In this document: positions 22,879 through 33,180 of the stretch, in pieces
Position numbering within the stretch: position 1 is the stretch's first letter
How the letters are laid out: each line of letters starts with the position of its first letter
Assembly (NCBI GenBank): GCA_003255025.1
Contig: QANY01002976.1
Coordinates: 2,048,115-2,112,114 of the forward strand
Direction of reading: 5' to 3'
DNA from: Datisca glomerata
Taxonomy: Eukaryota > Streptophyta > Magnoliopsida > Cucurbitales > Datiscaceae
DNA length: 64,000 nt
The notes under the pieces: generated by a model
What the model saw: only the letters and a program-made list of their open reading frames with translations
What the model was told of the DNA's origin: nothing
Databases searched by the model: none
Made by a program: the position numbers and the translations under genes

Positions 22879-23429
22879 TGTTAATGATTGGTGACTCCAG
22901 TTTAGGTTGTTAGCTTCTATTGGTTTATTAGACAGTTGGATTAATTGTCAAATTATAACTAAGCTACAACAATCATTCATTTACAACTACTACCAACTCA
23001 GCAAATCAGAGAGACATATATATACTTCTCAACCAACGATTCAGAACTACAATTTACATTCGTTTCCAGATTACAAAGGAAGAAAAAGCAAAAACTTAAG
23101 AGCAATTAAAGAGGCATAAGAAACAAAAACTTTCCACCAAGTAAATATCGAAGAGGATGAGAGTTCATGCATGTAATTGAGTGTTGTGAGGGAGGGATCT
23201 TTGACCTGGCTTCTCGGGTTTGTAAAGCTTGTAAACTTCTTGTATTTGTACTTGATCTCCAACCTAGTAGATTGCTGCTCCAGCAATTGGATGTAGGTTC
23301 TCACATTGAGAACTGAACCAGTATAACTTTGGTGTTTTCTCTCTTCTTCCCTTTCTTTTCTTATTTCTCTAGTTTATCCATGTTTTTTTATCTATAAAAT
23401 CACATTGAAGTAAAGTCAATTTCACAACA
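22879..23429 (+). repeat. 3' LTR of the copia element
   Basis: 551-bp direct repeat of the left LTR, preceded by a purine-rich tract (about 22866-22878) and followed by the target duplication CTCAT. Confidence 0.94.
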
Positions 23430-23500
23430 CTCATAAATAAATCCAAGAAGTGAAGATCAAAGTCTATCAACCAGTATGTTAGTTATTATTATGCCTCTTG
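23430..23500 (-). pseudogene. L1-type LINE fragment, right piece beyond the copia insertion
   Basis: On the minus strand the reading IITNILVDRL, a stop, SSLLGFIYE corresponds to the L1 RT stretch just N-terminal to the GGRQIQDN block found at the other side of the copia element. Joined through the copia insertion point, the two pieces give one continuous though frameshifted RT region. Further right the similarity fades. Confidence 0.65.
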
Positions 23501-24880
23501 CCCCAGACGAAAATTATGTACATAAATAACATATTCATAAACCCACAAAATAGTATAAGTATATATGTCAATGGGGCAGGCACGGGATGGCAACCTCCCC
23601 CATCCACATCCTACCTTCATATGTTAATCTTCATTATTTTTGCTGCCAACATTCTCTCTACATACTTTGATGTTATCTTCACCTCTGCCATCATGCTAGC
23701 ACGACCCTAAAATATTGTGCTCATAATTCAAGCCTAAAGAAATGGACAAAGAACTCATGGACAACCCATCCTAATGGGATTCCACGATCCCTGCTTCATG
23801 CCATTTAAACAGGTAAATGAGCGTGGATTGCGCGCACGTGTATTTGTGTTAGGAGTGTGGTTATAGTTTCAATTTAATAAAATATATCTAAAAATTTATA
23901 AAAATAAATGGTGCATGTGATGGAGCGAAGACCACTATATTCATCTTATCTCCTCACTTATTTATTTACCAAAATCTCAATCTATTAAGATTGAGTCTCC
24001 ACAAATTCATGGATCACAATTGATTTTGACATCCTTAAACACACTTCATTATCTACTATACAATATACATACCCGATATAATATACTCAATAAATTAACA
24101 AATAATATTTCAAATTCGTGATCTAACAAATCCACTATCCCAACCTTAAAATTTAATTCCAATATATGATTGAAATGTCCACTTTCTGAGTTGTGGAAAA
24201 CTCACTTTGAATGGTCGAGCATCTTGTTCTAGAAAAATGAACCAAAATACCTAACCTCAACTGCCCCTCAACAATGCACTACTATTCCATTAAATAATTT
24301 TCTATTTTTAATATTCAACTTTTTGGAATAGGACAATTTCAACCTATTACTATACATCTGAGTGCGGTTATTCATATTAAGATGAGTTTGGAAAAATCTT
24401 TCATAAGTATTTTTAGGTATAAAATTATTCTTTTATAATATTTGTTTTGCGTTTGAATATTTTTTTTACATTTTGAAAATATTTTATTCAGAAACACATA
24501 ACTAATGCTTTAAGTACAGTAACTTGTTTTGAAATACATTAAGGTGCTTCAAATTACTTTAGTCACTCAATAATAATGCATTTTAAATTAACTATTTATG
24601 TAATTTGTGATTTCTAGTCATTTTTTCTACACTTAAAAGCCCTCCCAATTCAAAATATTAGAAAGTACCTTCTATATATTTATAAAAACCGTTTCAAATT
24701 AAAAAACTCCTAAACTAATTATCATTTAAAAATGTTTTTAAATGCATTAAAATATTTTGAATAGAAATCAATTCAACTGGTCATTAATCCAATAGAATCA
24801 AGTTGAATTCACCATTCTTGAACATTCTTATTCAACGTCTCTATCAATGTGAAATTTCAATCTCCCCCTGAAAAATATCC
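23501..24880. other. AT-rich intergenic region upstream of the chitinase-like gene
   Basis: No gene is seen. The stretch 24380-24780 is strongly AT-rich and looks like an old MITE or its remains, but I could not fix terminal repeats. A putative promoter for the next gene is at its right end. Confidence 0.5.
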
Positions 24881-24885
24881 AATTA

Positions 24886-24894
24886 CTATATATA
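24886..24894 (+). promoter_or_regulatory. Probable TATA box of the chitinase-like gene
   Basis: ACTATATATAC lies about 45-50 bases before the ATG at 24939. It sits inside the longest open frame that starts at 24849, which argues that the first 30 codons of that frame are not translated. Confidence 0.55.
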
Positions 24895-24938
24895 CGGACA
24901 AATCCCTAATAGCAATTGCAAGAAATTGGCTAAAAATC

Positions 24939-26090
24939 ATGGCAGCCCTCAAATTTATTCACTTTGCCTTAGTTTTTTTGAGATTGTCAATCGTCACCCA
25001 AAGTTCTCTAGTGTCTACTCAAGTGGTTAAAGCTGCTTATTGGCCTTCATATGATCTCAACTTCCCACCTTCTTCCATAAACACTTCATTCTTCACTCAC
25101 ATCTACTATGCTTTTCTCAATCCTAGCAATGTTACTTTCAAGTTGGAAATTCCACAGCCAACTTCAGTCCAACTCTCCAAGTTCACCACCACCCTCCGCC
25201 GGAAAACACCAGCGGTGAAAGCAATGTTTTCAATCGGCGGTGGCGGTAGTGATCAGGACCTCCTTGCTCTTATTGCCTCTACTTCATCCAACAGACAAAT
25301 TTTCATTGATTCAACTATAGATGTTGCAAGGAGATATGGGTTTCATGGGCTTGATTTGGATTGGGAATTCCCTCAAAGCCCAAAACAAATGGAAGACTTG
25401 GGCCACTTGCTACAACAATGGAAGGATTCAATCCGGAACGAAGCCCGATCCACGCGTCGACCGCCTCTATTGCTCACGGCCGCTGTGTATTACTCCGTCG
25501 AGTTTTTAATCTACGGCGGCCACCGCTCGTATCCGGTGGCTTCTATTCGGAGAAATTTGGATTGGGTCAGTGTCATGTGTTTTGACTATCACGGAGCGTG
25601 GGATACCTCGGCGACTGGGGCCCACGCCGCGTTGTTTGACCCGAAAACAAACTTAAGCTCAATATATGGGCTGAGATCATGGATTAGGGCTGGAGTGCCT
25701 TCAAACCAAGTGGTCATGGGGTTGCCTCTTTATGGGAAGACATGGCAACTTAAGGATTCAAAAATAAATGGGGTTGGAGCAGCTGCAGTTGGAGTGGGAC
25801 CAGGAGATGATGGTGTACTAAGTTATGCCCAAGTGGAGGAATTTAATAGGAAGAATAATGCCAGGGTGGCATATGACGTGGAGACGTTGTCGGTCTACTC
25901 GATCGTGAACTCGATATGGGTCGGGTATGATGATGCAGTATCGATTACGACAAAAATAGGGTTTGCTCAGGCCCTCGGGCTTCGTGGGTATTTCTTTTGG
26001 GCCATCAATTTGGACAGCAATTGGAAGATATCCTCTCAAGGTAAATCGTCCAGAACTTTTCAATATGGTTTGGGGCATTTTGGGGAGTAA
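24939..26090 (+). CDS. GH18 class V chitinase-like protein
   Basis: This is a single-exon protein of 383 residues. The family hydrolyses beta-1,4 GlcNAc polymers such as chitin, usually in the apoplast or vacuole, in defence or Nod-factor turnover. An N-terminal hydrophobic segment (MAALKFIHFALVFLRLSIV) looks like a signal peptide. Then come the beta-1 strand VKAAYWPSY, the SIGGGG block, and the catalytic motif HGLDLDWEFP with the acid Glu at residue 143. The MCFDYHGAWD and MGLPLYGKTW blocks and the C-terminal FFWAINLD follow. The usual first Asp of DGxDxDWE is His here, as in some plant class V members. I chose 24939 and not the in-frame ATG at 24849 because a TATA box lies between them and the signal peptide begins at the later Met. 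No break is seen. The exact substrate is not decidable. Confidence 0.93.
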   Translation: MAALKFIHFALVFLRLSIVTQSSLVSTQVVKAAYWPSYDLNFPPSSINTSFFTHIYYAFLNPSNVTFKLEIPQPTSVQLSKFTTTLRRKTPAVKAMFSIGGGGSDQDLLALIASTSSNRQIFIDSTIDVARRYGFHGLDLDWEFPQSPKQMEDLGHLLQQWKDSIRNEARSTRRPPLLLTAAVYYSVEFLIYGGHRSYPVASIRRNLDWVSVMCFDYHGAWDTSATGAHAALFDPKTNLSSIYGLRSWIRAGVPSNQVVMGLPLYGKTWQLKDSKINGVGAAAVGVGPGDDGVLSYAQVEEFNRKNNARVAYDVETLSVYSIVNSIWVGYDDAVSITTKIGFAQALGLRGYFFWAINLDSNWKISSQGKSSRTFQYGLGHFGE

Positions 26091-27485
26091 ATCTTGTGTG
26101 ATCACTAGTTTTTACTTAGTTTTGTCATACAAGTAATTTCACATGAAAAAATATTAACAATAAGAAAGAAAATGTAAATTCAGGGTTGTTAACTAGCTCG
26201 GGCTTTATTTCAAAAAACAAAAAAGTAGCTCGAGCTGAAAAAAATTTGGAGAACATCAAAATTATATCACTTTAAAAAAAATATAAAAGAAATAGTCAAT
26301 AATGAAAAAAAAATAAAAAATAGTCATCCTCAAATCTCAAACAAAAAAAATCCGGCGTCAAAAAACGGACCCCCGTGCGCCGAACAAAATTAAGTGCAAT
26401 GTTCAGAAAATTTATATAATATATATCGTACACATAAAATAGTTACGCAATATGTTATATATACATTATATATTATACAAATTTTTTACGACTGAATAGT
26501 TTTCTATAGGTGGCGCCGAAATTTTTTTTGGCCACGCAATTTTTTTTTTTGGGTGGGTTCAATGGTTATTTTTATATTTTTTATACTTTGTTGTTTTTTT
26601 TTATGATTTTTTTCAACATGACCTAAATTCTTTCAGCACTGGCCATAGTATTTTAGGGTCGGACTAGAAAAAACTTGAGAGCCAGGCTCGGACCGGGCTA
26701 AAACTTGGTGGGTTTGGGCTAGCCCAGTCGGGCTACCGGTCCTTGGGCTTTTTATGAGGCTGAGGGTAAATCAGGAGTTTATATAGTAAATCCAAGAAAA
26801 GTCACCATTGATTATGCTTTCAAAATAGTATACGTTGCTCAAGAGAATCACTTGGCTGAATTAATAGTTTCTGTCAATTCAAAGCTAATCATTCAAGTTT
26901 TGATTATTTCTTTGGTGTTGTGCAGCCTCAAGGATGTGGATTCTTCATCAATAGGACTCTTTGCCTGCTTCAAGTCCAGATTACGAATTATGTCCCTTAA
27001 ACTTTGTAGCCTACTTCACACTCTTCATCAATAAAACTACATTTTTAATTTTATAATGTACCAAAAAATAATGTACAAATTTTCATATGCATTGCAATTG
27101 CATTGTTACTATTCATTTCCAATGAAGGCCACCATTGGATAGCCTCTGTGCTCACTTTCCACAATTTTGAATGCATGTATTAAATTTTTTTATTCTTCCA
27201 ATTGGCTATACGTTCTATATCATTATATTCATGTATATCATATTGTATCGTGCTTGTTTTAAGTAAGCGTTCAAGTTGTAAAAAAAATGTAAGCGCTCAC
27301 TCTTAAGAAGCAGAGATTCGGTTGGTTAGGGCTTTGTTCCTTAATTGCTTGTTCAAATTTGAGTGAGGGTGTGTTTCTCAAAATGTCTTTTAGAATTTTG
27401 AGATTCCACTGTATGTTGTATGTTGACGTATATGTCGTCGCAACCCTGTTTGTCATAATTTTTTAAATAATTTTTTTATCTCAAT
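26091..27485. other. Intergenic region with A-rich tracts and possible MITE remains
   Basis: No gene is recognised. The segment 26660-26760 holds GGGCTAGCCCAGTCGGGCTA-type palindromic runs like those inside hAT MITEs, but no convincing ends or target duplication were found. A and T runs (26260-26350, 26520-26610) surround two short GC-rich spots. Confidence 0.4.
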
Positions 27486-27490
27486 GTTTG

Positions 27491-28246
27491 TATTTGAGTC
27501 ATAATTTGACAATTAGTCAGAACTAAAATGATTAAATTAGACTGAAATTTGACCAATAATAATATGTCAATTGATAACATTTGACCTATAATATTAATTA
27601 CGAGTTCAAGACCGAATCTACATGGGTTGATTTTCTAATTTAGGGAAAGATGTTTTATCGTTTGTGAATCAAACAAAGTGTCATATATATGTACATACAT
27701 AAAATATAGTATAAAATCTCATGTTGGCTAACGTCTTGGCCGATACCTCATTTTGGCCAACGTCTTGGTCGGGATCTCATTTTGGCCAACGTCTAGGCCG
27801 AAGTCTCTTTTTGGACAACGTCTTGGCCGAGATCTCATTTTGGCCCACGTCTAGGCCGAAGTCTCTTTTTGGCGTACGTCTAGGCCGAAATCTCAGTTTT
27901 GGCCAACGTCTAGGCCGAAGTCTCATTTTGGCCAACGTCTAGGCCGAAATCTTTGTTTGGCCAATGTCTAGGCCGAAATCTCATTTTAGCCAACGTCTAA
28001 GCCGAAATCTCATTTTGATCAATGTCTAGGCCAAAATCTCATTTTGGCCAATGTCTTGGCTGATTTTTTGTTTTAAGATTTCATCTTGGCCGATTTCGAC
28101 TAAGATGTCCTTAAACTTGGTTTGTCGATCGAATTTTGGCAAGCCCGCACACTAATTTATCAGGGACGTAGGTTTTTGGCTCAGACCGTCATCGCGGTCT
28201 AGGTATTTATCGACCCAGTAAGTTGGCCGAGATTTTTAGCCAAACA
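27491..28246 (+). repeat. 5' LTR of the gypsy element, internally deleted
   Basis: 756 bp. It holds the 29-bp subrepeat array (about 27722-28072) and the U5-like end. About 540 bp present in the right LTR between the GATTTCGACYAAGATG block and the TCGATCGAATTTTGGCA block is absent here, including the TATATATGGAG TATA region. Confidence 0.9.
27722..28074 (+). repeat. 29-bp subrepeats in the 5' LTR, about 12 copies
   Basis: The unit is close to TTGGCCAACGTCTAGGCC followed by GAAGTCTCATT. Twelve copies are counted, with substitutions but almost constant length. The long open frames here arise only because 29-bp units drift through all frames; they are not genes. Confidence 0.95.
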
Positions 28247-28339
28247 TTTTTTGGCACACCCGGTGGGACACTGATCATGATTTTATGCCCACTACTAGGT
28301 CAAAGACTCGAAACTTAGAATTGGGAAGAAGATTCAACG

Positions 28340-29207
28340 GCGAGTGTTGGGTTTAAGGCAATTGAGGGAGAAATGGCCAAATGTGGAAAGGCCGTTCAAG
28401 ATAGTATTCATACTACGTCTAAAAACAGACAACAAGGATTTCAAACTATGAATCAAGGCTTTCGAAATCTGAACCAAACCATGAAAGCAGTTCAACAAAG
28501 CCTTTTGGAAATGTCAGAGGTGTTTCGGCAACATGTGCAGCCGGCACAATAAGAGAGAGTTCAGCAGCCGGCTGCGTACCAGCCGCCGCCAGCAAGATGG
28601 AATAACCAATCCGAGGGGTAAAATGCTGACAATAATGGTCAAGATTGGAAGGTTGGGCAACGTGATGCATCGGTCGCCAATATGTTGGTTCGGCCAAGAC
28701 AAACTCAAGATTATTACGGTCAGCCTTTAGACCGTGAAGTCATTGTGAATATGATTCATGATGTGATTGGCCTTGGGATGAGGAGAATTGGCCAACTCGT
28801 GTATAGGAAGCTGTATCCAGAGATAGTGAATCGCATGGAGTTTCCAAGAGGTTATAGGTGTCTAGATTTTTGTTTGCTATCTGGGGACGAGAATCAATCC
28901 ACGGTAGAGCATGTTGGTTGGTTCACAGCCCAATGTGAAGATGTTGGAGGGAATGAATTTTTGAAATTGAAGTTATTTACCAATCGCTCACTGACCTGGT
29001 ATGAAGAAATCTTAATAGAAGAATATGAAAGGAAGAATGCTACTAGAGGGACATACTATAGAGATCCAAATTTCAAAATTAATGCTTTTCACATAGGAAA
29101 CAAGTAGTGGAGGAAGAGGTTATTGAGGTCGATGCAGCTGAGTTTGTGGCCAATAAGCCATATGTGTGTAAAGCTCTCAGTAGATCGACCAAGACACAGA
29201 AGGCACC
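28340..29207 (+). pseudogene. gypsy gag, N-terminal part before the solo LTR
   Basis: Readable from about 28370 (EMAKCGKAVQDS, coiled Gln-rich stretch) through a TAA near 28550 to the open piece 28682-29107. That piece has LCLLSGDENQSTVEHVGWF-like and LTWYEEI blocks of the retrotransposon gag domain (VGWFTAQC, LFTNRSLTWY). A TAG at 29105 is followed by readable EEVIEVDAAEFV up to the insertion at 29207. Gag coats the element RNA. Confidence 0.83.
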
Positions 29208-31384
29208 TGTAATACCCCAAAGATTATAAGGGGTATATTTGTATTTTTTTTAACCCCACTCACACCTTAATCACACCACATACTAGTGTAACCGCCAACA
29301 AATACTCTTTATATTCCTCATTCTCCATTTCTTTTGCACGAAGCCTTTCCCCAAGTAATTGTTGCCCCTTTTATCTCTCTCAAACAGCAACAATTTCTCC
29401 CTCTCAAACGCTTTCTAGTGAAACTGCCTATCTCTCCTTCTTCATCTTCGTTGCATCTCCATCATTGGTCTCCTCCGGTAAGCCATCTTCTTCTTTCCTC
29501 TTTCTTCATTATTTTTCTCTCTCTCTCTTAATAACCTAATTAATTGCCTCACATGCAGCCCCTGCCCAAGTGAACTCTCTCTCTTCTCCCCCATCGTTGC
29601 CTCTGTTTTTCTCATCTTTACGTGTTGGGCCATTGTGATCGACGGACAAAGCTCTTTGGGTAAGATTCCTCTCTACTTCTTCCTTTAATTTTCCTCTTTT
29701 TCCTTCACCATGTTTCTCTCCCTCTCTATCTTATTTTTCTATCCCTCTTCCTTTGTTTTCTTCTATTTTTCTTTTCAATGGCAGCCCCTCCATCGTCGTC
29801 TTCTCTGGATTGCATCATCACCCCTGTCTTCATCGTCGGTAAGCTTGTTTTCCTTTTCTTTCTTTTTTTCTTCCTTTCTTTGCTCTCTGTTCGGACCATA
29901 ACTAGGTCTTGCGACCCAGTTGGTTTTGGTCTGACCTGACCCAGTTATCACTCACCACAAACCGGTTCAATCAGACTGGACCCCGGTTCAGCCAAAACAA
30001 CCCAAACCATTTCAATCCAACCAGATCGAATCGGTCCAGCCTAATAGAACTGAATCGGTTCAGACTTATTGGTCTTAGTTGAACCAATCTGAACCGCTCG
30101 ATCAGATCATTACCTAGTTTATTTTCTGTTCCATCATCGTTCGCTCTTCTAATTTATTAATAATGATAGTTATTATATGAATATGTTGTGATCTGGGATC
30201 CTTGAATTTCAGGTTATTAGTTACTGAACTTAATTCGTAGTGAATCCAGGTAAGTGGATTTACATAGTAATTTGGTTCATATGTTATAAGTATAGCATAT
30301 ATAATTGTTTTTATTATCTCTTTATGTTGTTCAATCTTATGATCAAGTGTGTTATTTATTTTTCTATATCATGATGAAATTATTTGTCACGTTATGTATG
30401 ATTATATTTTGAGTTATACACGTTATAGTTATATTTTTATGTTCATGAACAAGTTATATGTTTATTCATGTATATTTAATAATGTATTTTATGAATCTTA
30501 ACTCAAGTAAAGTGATATATAAACAAGAGGTAGACTTAGTCATGTCTCTTGGTTATCAAGTCACCTGATTGTTCACGTCATGTTAACAGTTATACGGTTG
30601 GGTGTCACCATGTTCATGTTAGTGTTCTTAAAGTTCAGATAACTTTAAGTGACATCAAGTTTCAGGACACTCAATCCATCATGTTCACGTTCACGTTACA
30701 AGTTCAAGTGTGAAACAATTCTGGTTAGCTTGTTAATCGAGGGATATGTCTAGTCGAATTATGATCAAGCAACTACAATATCAGCAAGAATAAGTACAAG
30801 TTCAAGTTATATGTTAATCATGAAATCAGTTATGTTAATTAATTACAAGTACTTTATGTTATAATCAAGTGAATGTGTTAAATTAAATTTGCATGAGTTG
30901 TATGTTTACATTTATATCATGTGAAACTTATTAGTATGTGAATTTACTTACTGAGTATTTTAATACTCACCCCCTCCCCCATAGATGGATATGTTACAGG
31001 TGATGGCGAGCAACAGGAGTGAGGGACTGCCATAGACAGCGAAAAATATGAGATTTTCACCATTTATGATTATATGATGTTAGAAACATATTTGCACTTT
31101 AATTACTGTTGTTTCAGGAATTTTATGAATTTTTATGTTTGACTTTCATGTTTTATGGATTTTTGTGTTCGACATTATTATAGTTTAATGAATCATTAAA
31201 TTCAAATTTACGAGTTAAAATTCTCTTAAAATAATTTTATGTTTCTGCTATTTAACGTTAAAATTAGGGTAAAATTAGGATTTTCAATTTAGAGATTTTC
31301 TCAAATTAGGGTTTCAATTGATTTGGAAATTTTTGAATTGTTAAATTACAAGCATGTTTAACCCTTGAGAATCGAGGCGTTACA
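29208..31384 (+). mobile_element. Solo LTR (probably chromovirus Tekay/Del type), 2177 bp, inside gag
   Basis: The segment starts TGTAATACCCC and ends GGCGTTACA, the end pattern of long LTRs of Tekay/Del-type chromoviruses. It is flanked by GCACC (29203-29207) and GCGCC (31385-31389), a 5-bp duplication with one mismatch. The gag reading KTQKAP before it resumes as QLAHNVRQNW after it. No internal coding domain, primer site or second LTR is seen inside, so recombination between two LTRs is the likely origin. A T/C-rich block occupies 29300-29900. The lineage assignment is inference from the ends. Confidence 0.82.
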
Positions 31385-32290
31385 GCGCCTCAGTTGGCTC
31401 ATAACGTGAGGCAGAATTGGTATGAAGTGGAGCGCACTTACACCTTTGATATCGCTAAAGCTGATCAAATATTTGATCACTTATTGGTCGAGAAAGTAAT
31501 AAAGTTACCAGAAGGACATGTCTTACCATCGGCTGAAGAGATGAAAAATAAGTCATATTGCAAGTGGCACCATGCTTGGAGCCACTCAACCTCTAATTGT
31601 GTTGTTTTTCGAAACACCATTTAGGATTTGTTAGAAAATGGGACATTGAAGTTTCCAAAAAAAGAGGTGATAGGGGTTGATGGCAATCTTTTTCCAAATG
31701 TAGCAGTAAATGTTGTTTCTGTGAACATTGACGAGGTAGCTAAACCACGGCCCAAAGTTGAGATTGGTCAAACATCAAAAGGTTCAGGTAAGAAGAAAGA
31801 TGAGAAGAGTAATGATGGATCGGCTAAGTCAGATGAACAACTATGCAGTCGATGTAAATGCAAGATAGAAAGTTTAAGTAAGAAGGAGGTAGGTCGACCA
31901 AGAAATCCAGTCATAAAACAAAATCATAATTTAAGAATACCCTCAAAGGATGATGGTCCACATACCTCAAAGTCCATGTTCCAAAGAATGACATGGTATC
32001 GTCTTGGATACCACAATCCACGTGGAAGAAAGTTTCAGCAAAGAGAACAAATTCAAAAAGGACGACAATATTCGTATTGGCAACCTCACCCACCAAAGCA
32101 ACAATGACAGTAGATTCGACTGTGGCCACAAAGCCAGTATAGGAGACCGGGAGATGTTGGTTTGCAAGTGATTGTACCTCACAATGACCACCCTAGAGTA
32201 GTATCTCAAACAACTAATATACAAAGGATAGGGAGACCACCTATAACTGAGGTCGGCTGAAGGAATAGGTTTTGTCAAAGATCTCATTTG
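31385..32290 (+). pseudogene. gypsy gag, C-terminal part with CHHC knuckle
   Basis: The open piece 31394-31624 continues gag with RTYTFDIAKADQIFDHLL and a CKWHHAWSHSTSNC knuckle (C-x2-H-x4-H-x4-C), all ligands kept, near 31560-31600. The next piece 31628-32107 has LPNV-like spacer, a Lys-rich linker and a CSRCKCK run that is not a known fold. A TAG at 31622 and TGA at 32105 interrupt it. Confidence 0.8.
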
Positions 32291-32599
32291 TACTCATTTT
32301 TTACCAGGACATAGAAGAGAAGATTGCAGAGGTAAAGAGTTCTAGAAAAGTACTCATCCCAAAATGAGCTAAAAGCCAAGAAAGTTCTGAAAATTAATGA
32401 AGAAAAGAATAAGGAGGATGATGTGAAACCAGTTAGAGGCTCATTTATCAGGAGGAAATGAATAATCTTTTAGGTGAAAAGAATGGTGAAAATGAGCATG
32501 TTCCAAAATCCCTCGAGCTGGAGGATGAGGAAATATAATATGTTTTTGAATAAGGAGATGAGCCTATCATTCAGTTTGGAACATAATTTCCAACTCATT

Positions 32600-33180
32600 A
32601 CAACATGGTGGTCGTACTTCCTTTATGCTTTGAAGTGCAACCTGGGCAGCCTTGTGTAATGGAGGGTAATGTGGTAGAGGTAGAGGTGGCTAAAGAATCT
32701 AAAGTTTCGGCCCAACAATTGATTAGTGGAAGTAACACGAGAGATTGGCCGGAAAAGATAGTTTTTGAGAAGCCATCAGAAAGTGCATCACAACACTTGA
32801 AACCATTATATATGTGTATGCATTTGGATGGCAGGACAATCCGTAGGATTCTTATTGATAAAGGGGTCGCCGTGAATATTCTTCCAGCATTCATGATGAA
32901 AAATTATGTAAGGAAGATCAAGAATTGATCCAAACTGAGCTAACTGTTATTAATTTTGCAGGTGGAGTTACAAAGATGAAAGGAGTGTTACTGGTTGAGC
33001 TTATGGTGGGGAGCAAAACATTAATGACAGCATTTTTTATGATAGATTCAACATCACATTACAATGTTTTGCTTGGAAGAGATTGGATTCACACAAGTCT
33101 TTGCGTGCCATCTTCACTTCACTAACTTTTATTTTTCTAGAATGGGGAGAAGGTAGAAGTAGTTTATGCTGATAGGAGGC
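32600..33180 (+). pseudogene. gypsy protease, broken
   Basis: The open pieces 32605-32928 and 32925-33125 lie in different frames. The first has MHLDGRTIRRILIDKGVAVNILP, with D-K-G where D-G/S-G is usual. The second has the FFMIDSTSHYNVLLGRDWIH block that ends gypsy proteases. A one-base shift at about 32926 separates them. The product would mature the polyprotein. Confidence 0.8.

Larger units (their letters stand above)
18197..23429 (+). mobile_element. Ty1/copia element with both LTRs, 5233 bp
   Basis: Two direct LTRs (18197-18745 and 22879-23429) start TGTTAATG and end CACAACA. They are flanked by CTCAA (18192-18196) and CTCAT (23430-23434), a 5-bp duplication with one mismatch. Five bases after the left LTR, TGGTATTATAG resembles the initiator-Met primer-binding site TGGTATCAGAG. 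A purine-rich run AAGGTGGAGA precedes the right LTR. Inside are gag, protease, integrase, RT and RNase H in copia order. It is inserted in an older LINE. By eye the LTRs differ at about 48 of some 546 aligned positions plus a few 1-bp gaps. Confidence 0.96.

Noticed and set aside
26200..26760. Possible hAT MITE with GGGCTAGCCC runs
   Set aside because: I could not find matching terminal inverted repeats or a target duplication, so it is noted only in the intergenic entry.
27721..27942. Long open frame encoding repeated NVLA-type peptide (also 36109-36426)
   Set aside because: It is a by-product of 29-bp subrepeats in gypsy LTRs, not a gene.
27722..28074. CRISPR-like look of regularly spaced repeats (also 39811-40098)
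   Set aside because: Units are contiguous tandem copies without unique spacers, lie in LTR elements, and this is plant DNA.
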